Origin: an uncultured Bacilli bacterium
Lineage (GTDB): Bacteria; Bacillota_I; Bacilli_A; RF39; UBA660
Assembly: GCA_947629425.1 (NCBI GenBank)
Contig: CANRDR010000003.1
Coordinates: forward strand, 1 to 21,858
DNA: 21,858 bases
Direction: 5' to 3'
A program made the position numbers and the translations under genes. Shown piece after piece: positions 15,860 to 21,858 of the stretch. Position 1 is the stretch's first letter. Each line of letters opens with the position of its first letter. The notes under the pieces were generated by a model. That model saw only the letters and a program-made list of their open reading frames with translations. It did no database searches and was not told where the DNA came from.

Positions 15860-15891
15860 AATTTATATTATATGATTATTTTTATTTTATA

Positions 15892-16908
15892 TTATTTTTC
15901 TTTATATTTTAATGTATATACTTTAGTTTCTATTGCACTTACTGTTTTATTAAGTATTCTTGATAGCTCTTCATAATTCATATTTTTAATATTTTCTTTT
16001 AAATATTCTAATTCTTCTTTAGTCCATTTTTTATTTGATTTATATTTATATCCTTTAGAATTTAAAAAACATTTTATACTTTCTTCACTTCTATTTAATC
16101 TTAATGCTATTTCTTTATATGATTTATTTATTTTAAATAAATTTATAGCATAATTTTTTTCTTCTTCTGTCCATCTTTTATAATATATTGGATTTTCTAA
16201 ATAATCTCTTTTTCTTTTTTCTTTTAACCATGCATCTTCATAACCTAATATATTTTTTTCAAGGTTTCTTGAATCCCATTCATTTTGATTATTTTTTAAA
16301 AATTCGATAAAATCATCTAATTTAACTACATAATAAAATCTATTTTGTGTCATTTTTTTCTTTACTAATTTAAGTCCTAATTTAGTCCAACTTCTTTTTA
16401 TCTTTTCATTAGAAACTTTTAATAATTCGGTAATATCACTTACTGTTAGTACATCTAAATTATTTTTAATCATAGGTCCTAAATTAAGAAATGCTGCTCT
16501 TTCAATTATTGATTTTGGAGTTCTTTTTAATTTTCTTGCTATAGCCTCAACAGATATATATCCCCATAGTTCACATAATTCATTTTCTTCTTCACTACTC
16601 CAGCTTCTTCTATCTTGAATTAATGTTATACCTAATTCTTTTGCTTTTCTATATATAGCCTTTTCTGATTTATTTAATATTTCTGCTATTTTAGTATAAT
16701 GAGTACTTTTTGATAATTCTTTTAATTTATTTATTTCATCTTCTGTCCATTTATTAGATTTAGGTATACTTAATTCATATTCTTGTGCTAATTTTATTAT
16801 AGTTTCTCTTCTACAACCTATTATATTTTTTAATTTATCTATAGATATTTTACCCCAATTATCTTTAATATATTTTATTTCTTCTTCAGTAAATATATGT
16901 TTTTGCAT
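15892..16908 (-). CDS. Multi-repeat Myb/SANT-like DNA-binding protein
   Basis: This 338-aa protein is built of about five Myb/SANT-like helical repeats, each starting with an aromatic plus T/S-x-E-E and ending in a recognition-helix-like segment. They lie near residues 6-46, 54-94, 103-144, 246-288 and 295-336, with starts FTEEE, WTEDE, WSSEE, WTEEE and WTKEE. Between the third and fourth (about 150-240) is a different domain resembling a MerR/excisionase-type helix-turn-helix (LTVSDITELLKVS). There is no signal peptide. A promoter (16934-16962), an AGGGGG ribosome site and a terminator make it a single-gene unit. The likely role is sequence-specific DNA binding; RsfA-type Myb regulators are a distant comparison. 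Target unknown. Confidence 0.8.
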   Translation of the reverse strand: MQKHIFTEEEIKYIKDNWGKISIDKLKNIIGCRRETIIKLAQEYELSIPKSNKWTEDEINKLKELSKSTHYTKIAEILNKSEKAIYRKAKELGITLIQDRRSWSSEEENELCELWGYISVEAIARKLKRTPKSIIERAAFLNLGPMIKNNLDVLTVSDITELLKVSNEKIKRSWTKLGLKLVKKKMTQNRFYYVVKLDDFIEFLKNNQNEWDSRNLEKNILGYEDAWLKEKRKRDYLENPIYYKRWTEEEKNYAINLFKINKSYKEIALRLNRSEESIKCFLNSKGYKYKSNKKWTKEELEYLKENIKNMNYEELSRILNKTVSAIETKVYTLKYKEK

Positions 16909-16933
16909 AAATATCCCCCTTTTAGTACTTTAT

Positions 16934-16962
16934 AATATATAATATTTAAGTCAAAAAGTCAA
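16934..16962 (-). promoter_or_regulatory. Promoter of the Myb-like gene
   Basis: The minus strand reads TTGACT (16957-16962), 17 bases, then TATATT (16934-16939). The -35 lies within the last codons of the upstream permease gene. Confidence 0.5.
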
Positions 16963-17776
16963 ATATTATACCAACAATTGTTCCTATTATATAAAGTATA
17001 CTTACTATTTTTATATTTTCTTTTATATTTTTATTATTTTTAAATAGTATTAGTATTGCTATACCAGAATTAGTTAATAAACCAGATATAAGTGCTGAAA
17101 AACTAATAGTATTATTAATAAATAATTCAGTTAATATTATACTACTACCACAACTTGGTATTAAGCCAACTAATGAACTAAGTAATGGTGCAAAATAAGT
17201 ATTTTTTAAAAATATTTTATTTATTAAGTTAATAGATAAATATTCAAATATTATATTTATAAATAAAGTTGCAATAAATATAAATATTAATGTTTTTATA
17301 GTATGTTTTATAGAAGATAATATTATACTATGTTTACAATCACAATGAATACTTTCACATATATCATAATTTATTTTTTTATTGTTTTTCTTAAATATTA
17401 AATCAATAATTATTCCAAATATAATACCTATAAGAATTTTTATTACTACAATTTTTAAAATTATACTAATATTAGTTTTATGACTTAACATAATAGGTAT
17501 CATTTCATCACTAGTAGATAAATATATTGATATAAGTGTTCCTAACGTAATTATTCTTGTTATATATAAATTTGTTGCAACTAAAGAAAATCCACATTGT
17601 GGGATACTTCCTAAAAACGCTCCAATTATTGGTCCAAATTTTTTAGATTTTGCTATTATATTTTCTATATGTTTATTTAATTTATGTTCAATTAATTCAA
17701 TTATTATAAATGTTATAAATAAAAATGGTAATAATTTAATACAATCTATTATAGTATCTAATAATATATTATACAC
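16946..17776 (-). CDS. ArsP_2-type heavy-metal permease
   Basis: A 276-aa polytopic membrane protein with about eight or more helices and an internal duplication. Each half has the motif P-x-C-G: IPQCGFS (about 58-64) and IPSCGSS (about 209-215), with SxxATNL/SIILTEL following. This fits the family annotated as putative 10-TM heavy-metal (arsenic/copper/zinc) exporters. A cytoplasmic-loop cluster CESIHCDCKH between the halves looks like a metal-binding site. The start is GTG 17776, since the ATG two bases upstream is out of frame; GAGGTGG precedes it. It has a perfect-consensus promoter (17804-17832). The substrate cannot be read from sequence. Confidence 0.8.
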   Translation of the reverse strand: MYNILLDTIIDCIKLLPFLFITFIIIELIEHKLNKHIENIIAKSKKFGPIIGAFLGSIPQCGFSLVATNLYITRIITLGTLISIYLSTSDEMIPIMLSHKTNISIILKIVVIKILIGIIFGIIIDLIFKKNNKKINYDICESIHCDCKHSIILSSIKHTIKTLIFIFIATLFINIIFEYLSINLINKIFLKNTYFAPLLSSLVGLIPSCGSSIILTELFINNTISFSALISGLLTNSGIAILILFKNNKNIKENIKIVSILYIIGTIVGIIFDFLT

Positions 17777-17803
17777 ATTTCGCCACCTCTTAACATGTTT
17801 AAA

Positions 17804-17832
17804 ATTATATTATTATGATTAGTTTTTGTCAA
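17804..17832 (-). promoter_or_regulatory. Consensus sigma-A promoter of the metal permease
   Basis: The minus strand has a perfect TTGACA (17827-17832), 17 bases, and a perfect TATAAT (17804-17809), directly after the htpG terminator. A promoter this close to consensus usually needs a repressor, but no operator dyad is obvious. Confidence 0.75.
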
Positions 17833-17833
17833 C

Positions 17834-17857
17834 AAAAAATAGACATTAGTCTATTTT
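17834..17857 (-). terminator. Terminator of htpG
   Basis: On the minus strand AAAATAGAC, loop TAAT and GTCTATTTT (17836-17857) form a perfect 9-bp stem ending in a run of six T. The htpG stop codon TAG is inside the stem. Confidence 0.75.
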
Positions 17858-19737
17858 GAAATCAAATCACATATTATATTAGATATTTCAGTTGGATTAT
17901 CAATTGTTAATCCTTCTATTAATCTTGCTTCTGAATATAATACTTTACTATATTTTTTTAATGTTTCTTTATCATTTTTATATAAGTCTTTTATTTTATC
18001 TGCTATTGGATGATTTTCATTTATTTCTAATACAACTTCTGCATTAATAGATTCATCGCCTGGCATAGCATTTATAACTTTTTCCATTTCTAAAGAAATA
18101 TTACCCTTGCTAGAAAAACATACTGGATGATTTTTTAATTTATTAGTAAATCTTACTTCATTAACTTTAATTTCATCTTTCATTAAAGATAACATATCTT
18201 TATTATCTTCATTTAATTTTTCTATTTTTTCTTTATCTTCATCTAATTCTAAATCTGCACTACTAACATTTTTGAATTTCTTTTTATCATATTCTACTAA
18301 TGCATTTAATGTAAATTCATCAACATAATCAGTAAGATACAAAATTTCATAATCTTTTTCTTTAACTTGTTCTATTTGTGGTAAATTATCAATTTTATCT
18401 ATACTTTCTCCACTAGCATAATATATATCTGTTTGATTTTCTTTCATGTTTTTTATATATTCTTTTAAAGTAATTAATTCTTTTGTTTTACTAGATGTAA
18501 ACATTATTAAATCTTGTAATTTTTCTTTATCTACTCCATAGTTATTATAAATACCAAATTTAATATTAGTACCAAATACTTTAAAGAATTTAATATATTT
18601 TTCTCTATCATTTTCTAACATATCAGTTAATTCTTTAATTATTTTAGTTTCTATATTTTTTGCAATTAAGTTAACTGATTTAGTTTTTTGTAACATTTCT
18701 CTTGATATATTTAATGAAACATCTTCTGTATCAATTACACCTTTTACAAAACTAAAATAATCTGGTAATAATTCACTACATTTTTCCATTATTAATACAC
18801 CATTAGAATATAAACTTAATCCTTTTTCATATTCTTTTGTATAAAAATCATATGGAGCATGACTAGGTATAAATAATAATCCGTTATAACTAACCACACC
18901 TTCTACTTTAGTACTAATTACTTTTAAAGGTGCTTCATAATCATAATAAGTATCAGAATAATAATGATTATATTCTTCATCTTTTACTTCTTTTTTATTC
19001 TTTTTCCATATAGGTATCATGCTATTAATAGTTTCTATTTCTTTTACTGTTTCATATTCGTCTTTATCATCATCTTTTTTCTTTTCTTTTAAATGATTAT
19101 GTGTTACTTCCATTTTAATAGGATATCTTATGTAATCACTATATTTTTTTATTAAATCTTTTAATTTAAATTCTTTTAAGTAATCACTATAAGTTTCTTC
19201 ATCAGTGTCTTCTTTTATATGTAATATTATATCTGTACCAACACTAGTCTTTTCACATTCTTCTATAGTATAACCATCTAGTCCTTTAGAATTCCATCTG
19301 TGTGCTACATCTTCATCAATTGATTTAGATATTACTGTTATTTCATCACTTACCATAAATGCTGAATAAAATCCTACTCCAAATTGTCCAATAATATCTA
19401 TATCTTTATTTTTAACATCATTTAATTCTTTAAATGCTAAAGAACCGCTTTTTGCAATAGTTCCTAAGTTATTTTCTAACTCTACACCTGTCATACCACA
19501 ACCATTATCACTAACAGTTATTGTACGTAATGTTTCGTCAAAATTAACATTTATTTCTAAATTTTCTTTCTTAATTTTTACTTTTTTATCAGTTAATGAT
19601 CTATAATATATTTTATCTATAGCATCACTTGCATTACTAATTAATTCTCTTAAAAATATATCTTTGTTAGTATATATTGAATTAATCATTAAGTCTAATA
19701 ATCTTTTTGATTCTGATTTAAATTCTTTTTTCTTCAT
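17851..19737 (-). CDS. htpG: Chaperone HtpG (Hsp90)
   Basis: HtpG is the bacterial Hsp90, a cytosolic ATP-dependent chaperone dimer. The 628-aa protein is full length. The N-terminal GHKL ATPase shows ELISNASDAIDK (Glu31, Asn35), SDNGCGM (Asp77) and GQFGVGFYSAFM (from Gly117). The middle domain has the GVIDTEDVSLNISREMLQ region (key residues SLNISRE) with its catalytic-loop arginine. The C-terminal dimerisation domain is intact. Between N and middle domains there is a charged linker (KKKDDDKDEYE). ATG 19737 follows AAAGGAGAG. A CIRCE operator covers the promoter, so HrcA control is expected. Confidence 0.97.
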   Translation of the reverse strand: MKKKEFKSESKRLLDLMINSIYTNKDIFLRELISNASDAIDKIYYRSLTDKKVKIKKENLEINVNFDETLRTITVSDNGCGMTGVELENNLGTIAKSGSLAFKELNDVKNKDIDIIGQFGVGFYSAFMVSDEITVISKSIDEDVAHRWNSKGLDGYTIEECEKTSVGTDIILHIKEDTDEETYSDYLKEFKLKDLIKKYSDYIRYPIKMEVTHNHLKEKKKDDDKDEYETVKEIETINSMIPIWKKNKKEVKDEEYNHYYSDTYYDYEAPLKVISTKVEGVVSYNGLLFIPSHAPYDFYTKEYEKGLSLYSNGVLIMEKCSELLPDYFSFVKGVIDTEDVSLNISREMLQKTKSVNLIAKNIETKIIKELTDMLENDREKYIKFFKVFGTNIKFGIYNNYGVDKEKLQDLIMFTSSKTKELITLKEYIKNMKENQTDIYYASGESIDKIDNLPQIEQVKEKDYEILYLTDYVDEFTLNALVEYDKKKFKNVSSADLELDEDKEKIEKLNEDNKDMLSLMKDEIKVNEVRFTNKLKNHPVCFSSKGNISLEMEKVINAMPGDESINAEVVLEINENHPIADKIKDLYKNDKETLKKYSKVLYSEARLIEGLTIDNPTEISNIICDLISK

Positions 19738-19764
19738 AAATTCTCTCCTTTAAGTTATATATAT

Positions 19765-19793
19765 GTTATATCTCTTTTTTTAGCACATGTCAA
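19765..19793 (-). promoter_or_regulatory. htpG promoter
   Basis: The minus strand reads a perfect TTGACA (19788-19793), 17 bases, then TATAAC (19765-19770). The -35 is within the CIRCE spacer, so a bound repressor would block polymerase. Confidence 0.8.
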
Positions 19794-19806
19794 TATAAAG
19801 TGCTAA
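19780..19806. promoter_or_regulatory. CIRCE operator (HrcA binding site)
   Basis: TTAGCAC (19780-19786) and GTGCTAA (19800-19806) are separated by 13 bases. This matches CIRCE (TTAGCACTC, 9 bases, GAGTGCTAA) in sequence and spacing at the seven outer positions of each half; only the inner TC/GA pairs differ. It overlaps the htpG promoter. hrcA itself is not in this window. Confidence 0.88.
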
Positions 19807-19816
19807 TTAAATTTTT

Positions 19817-19843
19817 AAAAAAATAGAATATTATTTTATTCTA
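19817..19843 (-). terminator. Terminator after the secreted protein gene
   Basis: On the minus strand TAGAATA, a 6-base loop and TATTCTA (19824-19843) are followed by seven T (19817-19823). The stop codon of the 19836-21443 gene overlaps the stem. Confidence 0.75.
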
Positions 19844-21443
19844 CTTTATATGGATTAGATTTTGTACCTAATGCATTATTTATTGTTATATTATTTAAAA
19901 CTATCATTGGTCTTATATATGAATATTTAGTTGGAATATTGATTAAATAGTTTGTTCCACCATAATTCTCTTTTGCAGGTGATACATCACTGACACTGCT
20001 ACCATAACTTGTTTTATCACTATTAGCACTATATGTAGCAGGAGATAAAGTCCACCACCATTCACTAAAGTTATATATATAATTTGACTTAACTTGTTCA
20101 GCAGAAGCATTATATTTTAATCCTGCAAAATGTATTTCATCTATTGTAATAGTTGAAATATAATCCTTAAATCTTGTATTTTTTTCTGTTGATTTTATAG
20201 TTGAGTATTTATCCTTATGACTTCGTGTGTTTCTGTAAAATGCTTCATAATAACAAATCCCATTTTCTAAACAATAATCTTCATCAACTTTATCTCCATT
20301 ACTAGTATAATAATCTTCTAAATTACCTAAATCCCATGTTGCATACTTTATTTTATCTTGAAACTCATTTTTTAATGTTGATTTATTATTATTTGGATAA
20401 TCAGATTCTTGAGAAGTTGCAAAATGTTCATCAAACCATTTTTGAAGTTGCCCTCTTAAACAATAAGGATGACTATTACCAGTACAATTTAAATAATCTA
20501 TTTTATATGGGGATTCCTTTGTACCATTTCCAATATATCCATAACTACTACTCCCTATAAATGCATTTTCACCCCCTGTTGCTGTTTCACATAAACTATT
20601 CTTATCTTCTAGTATTAATTTTATTGAACCATCTCCCTCTATTCTTACAATTCTCCAACACATATTATTAAAGTTTAAATAATTGTCTTGTACATTTCCT
20701 CTAAAATAATAAGAATTACCATAATCATCTTCTGTTATACTTAATGTTCTTTCATCAGTATTACTTGCTTCTTTTGCAGGTACTGTTTTTGGTGTTGGGG
20801 AATATATTGTACTTTCTGTATCAGGTAATGCTTTCATCGCATTTTTTATTATATTATATGCTAATGTACTTTCTTCATATGGTATTTCATCTTCTTTATT
20901 TATTATTTGTTCTCCTGTTACATTTATATTTATACTTATTTGTTTGTCCATCCAGTTATTTTCATTGTCATTTGTAAATACCCATTTCCAATATAATTTT
21001 ACTTCTTTTTCTTCTTTATAGTTTATTATTTCTACTATATTATTTATTTCTAATGTATGTTCTGCATCTTTATATATTTTTAAATTATCTGGAATATTAT
21101 CTCTATTTATTTTTATTACACTTCTTATATTTACTTCACTTTCACTTGCATCTAACTTTAATGTTATTACTCCACTACTTCCTGGTATTACTTTTGTATA
21201 ATTATCATCTAAAGTACTATTTAAATCTATACTTACTTCTTCATTTATTTTACCATTTACTAAAAATGAAAATTTTGCTGTATCTAAATCAACACTTGAA
21301 TTTGCATTACTTTGAAAGAATGCTCTTGTAAATGGTAATGATGTTATTGTTAATAATGCTAAATCTAATACTATAAATATCATTAATGCTATTATTATTC
21401 TTTTTTTCTTTTTACTTAACTTATTAAATACATTTCTATTCAT
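19836..21443 (-). CDS. SipW-type secreted surface protein with module shared with the pseudopilin
   Basis: A 535-aa secreted protein. The basic N-terminus (KKKKR) and hydrophobic helix (about 16-36) lead to TRAFFQSNANSSVDLDTAKF, similar to SipW-cognate signals, and a TasA/camelysin-like beta domain to about residue 180. Residues 213-279 match the pseudopilin at 54 of 67 positions (ERTLSITEDDYG, SYYFRGNV, RIVRIEGDGSIKL). The rest has WWWTLSPATYS, a RPMIVLN segment and the ending GTKSNPYKVE. This C-terminal architecture resembles modules common in gut Bacilli surface proteins. The gene has a 144-nt structured leader (21444-21587), which suggests conditional expression. Ligand unknown. Confidence 0.8.
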   Translation of the reverse strand: MNRNVFNKLSKKKKRIIIALMIFIVLDLALLTITSLPFTRAFFQSNANSSVDLDTAKFSFLVNGKINEEVSIDLNSTLDDNYTKVIPGSSGVITLKLDASESEVNIRSVIKINRDNIPDNLKIYKDAEHTLEINNIVEIINYKEEKEVKLYWKWVFTNDNENNWMDKQISININVTGEQIINKEDEIPYEESTLAYNIIKNAMKALPDTESTIYSPTPKTVPAKEASNTDERTLSITEDDYGNSYYFRGNVQDNYLNFNNMCWRIVRIEGDGSIKLILEDKNSLCETATGGENAFIGSSSYGYIGNGTKESPYKIDYLNCTGNSHPYCLRGQLQKWFDEHFATSQESDYPNNNKSTLKNEFQDKIKYATWDLGNLEDYYTSNGDKVDEDYCLENGICYYEAFYRNTRSHKDKYSTIKSTEKNTRFKDYISTITIDEIHFAGLKYNASAEQVKSNYIYNFSEWWWTLSPATYSANSDKTSYGSSVSDVSPAKENYGGTNYLINIPTKYSYIRPMIVLNNITINNALGTKSNPYKVE

Positions 21444-21587
21444 ATATATCTCTTTTCCATATAAAAAAATTATATAAGTATAACCCCCCCCATATCGAAC
21501 AAACGTTCCTATGAGAGAGATTGGTTATATAATTCAATCCTTCGTATATAATTTCTTTATTTTTCTTTTTGAGTACTTTTTTACTCT
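21444..21587 (-). promoter_or_regulatory. Structured 5' leader, copy 2
   Basis: The complete copy of the duplicated leader. In RNA order: hairpin GAGTA-AAAAAG-TACTC (21571-21586), an A-rich linker, CGAAGGATTG, the arm AATTATATAACC (21523-21534), the pyrimidine run TCTCTCTC, hairpin GAAC-GTTT-GTTC (21497-21508), eight G (21484-21491), then GGTTATA and TAATT, which pair back to the AATTATATAACC arm with a 6-base bulge. Seven U follow (21463-21469), then GGAAAAGAGA and the ATG. GGATTG can instead pair with CAATCT, trapping the arm in a loop, which would oppose the terminator-like stem. Promoter, hairpins, G8 and U-run are all conserved with copy 1. Function is inferred. Confidence 0.78.
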
Positions 21588-21593
21588 ATTTAC

Positions 21594-21622
21594 ATTATAC
21601 TTTAAAATTTAGTTCTTTACAA
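21594..21622 (-). promoter_or_regulatory. Promoter for leader copy 2
   Basis: The minus strand reads TTGTAA (21617-21622), 17 bases, then a perfect TATAAT (21594-21599). The predicted start near 21587 coincides with the first leader hairpin. Confidence 0.75.
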
Positions 21623-21642
21623 GTATCAAAAAAAGAAATATT

Positions 21643-21858
21643 TTATTTTATTTCTTCTATTTCTTTTATTGTTAATCCTGTTACTTCACTAATAACATCA
21701 ATAGATATTTTCTTTTTTAACATCTTTTTTGCTACTGATAAAGTGTTATCTTTAACGCCACTAGTAAATCCATCTTGTTTTCCTTTATCAAATCCATCAT
21801 CAAATGCTTTAAGTCTTATACTTTCTCTTATATTCTTTTCTTCTAATTCTTTATCATA
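21643..21858 (-). CDS. Rpn/PD-(D/E)XK transposase-like protein, C-terminal part
   Basis: Seventy-one codons and a TAA remain; the gene runs off the right edge. The visible part has the glycine-spaced coil DDGFDKGKQDGFTSGVK, then LSVAKKMLKKKISIDVIS and EVTGLTIKEIEEIK. This is the typical tail of the recombination-promoting nuclease (Rpn, YhgA-like) family: G-x3-G spaced helix, A-K-x-M-L, then TGL(S/T)xEEI. The N-terminal nuclease domain is outside the window, so activity cannot be judged. It is often multicopy in gut Firmicutes. Confidence 0.72.
   Translation of the reverse strand, partial: YDKELEEKNIRESIRLKAFDDGFDKGKQDGFTSGVKDNTLSVAKKMLKKKISIDVISEVTGLTIKEIEEIK

Noticed and set aside
20336..21331. 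Leu/His/Tyr-rich + strand reading frames at 20336-20560, 20744-20977 and 21053-21331
   Set aside because: They are antisense to the well-supported secreted-protein gene, have low-complexity composition typical of AT-rich antisense frames, and lack ribosome sites.
21444..21587. Known riboswitch such as c-di-GMP, ZTP, preQ1, fluoride or guanidine class
   Set aside because: None of the conserved core motifs I know for these classes is present in the order required; a covariance search would be decisive.
1..21858. UGA=Trp (mycoplasma) genetic code
   Set aside because: TGA ends the vanZ-like gene, ybeY and the yqzL-like gene with tight coupling to the next start, and Trp is encoded by TGG throughout.
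1..21858. tRNA, rRNA, CRISPR array or insertion-sequence ends
   Set aside because: I found no cloverleaf-like sequence, regularly spaced repeats or transposase with terminal repeats; the only mobile-element-like protein is the partial Rpn-type gene at the right edge.

Overview
The window comes from a very AT-rich, low-GC Gram-positive bacterium (Firmicutes/Bacilli grade). Gene order and protein types fit the uncultivated gut Bacilli/Mollicutes-related lineages, but I cannot name the organism. The standard code is in use: TGA is a genuine stop in the vanZ-like gene, ybeY and the yqzL-like gene, each tightly coupled to the next start, so this is not a UGA=Trp mollicute. Only one gene (the GspE/PilB ATPase) is confidently on the + strand; the rest read on the minus strand.

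Layout. 1-193 holds a promoter and structured leader for a gene just off the left edge. 194-2749 is DNA polymerase I. 2830-5655 is a surface-export operon, in transcription order: a small membrane-anchored secreted protein, a SipW/ER-type signal peptidase and a large modified pseudopilin. 5656-5812 holds two inverted repeats, at least one a terminator. 5813-7838 is an OmpR-type two-component system. 7977-9389 is a type II/IV-pilus-type ATPase, ending convergently with a SipW-type secreted protein (9415-9981) at a bidirectional terminator. 10048-15805 is the classic Firmicutes housekeeping block yqfC-yqfD-(vanZ-like)-ybeY-cdd-(cdd-like)-era-(unknown)-yqzL-recO. Compared with Bacillus subtilis it lacks phoH, the yqfF/pgpH-type gene and dgkA, and gains a VanZ-like gene, a second degenerate cytidine-deaminase-like gene and an unknown 265-aa gene. 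15892-16908 is a multi-repeat Myb/SANT-like DNA-binding protein. 16946-17776 is an ArsP_2-type heavy-metal permease. 17851-19737 is HtpG behind a CIRCE operator. 19836-21443 is a SipW-type secreted protein whose C-terminal module is shared with the pseudopilin. 21444-21622 is a second copy of the left-edge leader and promoter. 21643-21858 is the C-terminal end of an Rpn/PD-(D/E)XK transposase-like protein.

How it fits together. Two assembly routes meet here: type IV/II pseudopilin machinery (prepilin and ATPase) and SipW-type signal peptidase with TasA/camelysin-like substrates. The same ectodomain is carried on both a pseudopilin N-terminus and a SipW-type N-terminus, suggesting one surface module displayed by different export systems. 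The most unusual non-coding signal is the ~140-nt leader present twice. It has conserved hairpins, an invariant G8 tract in a very AT-rich genome and a terminator-like stem followed by a U-run, and in the complete copy it lies directly upstream of a surface-protein gene. It looks like an attenuator, a riboswitch-like RNA or a phase-variable control element.
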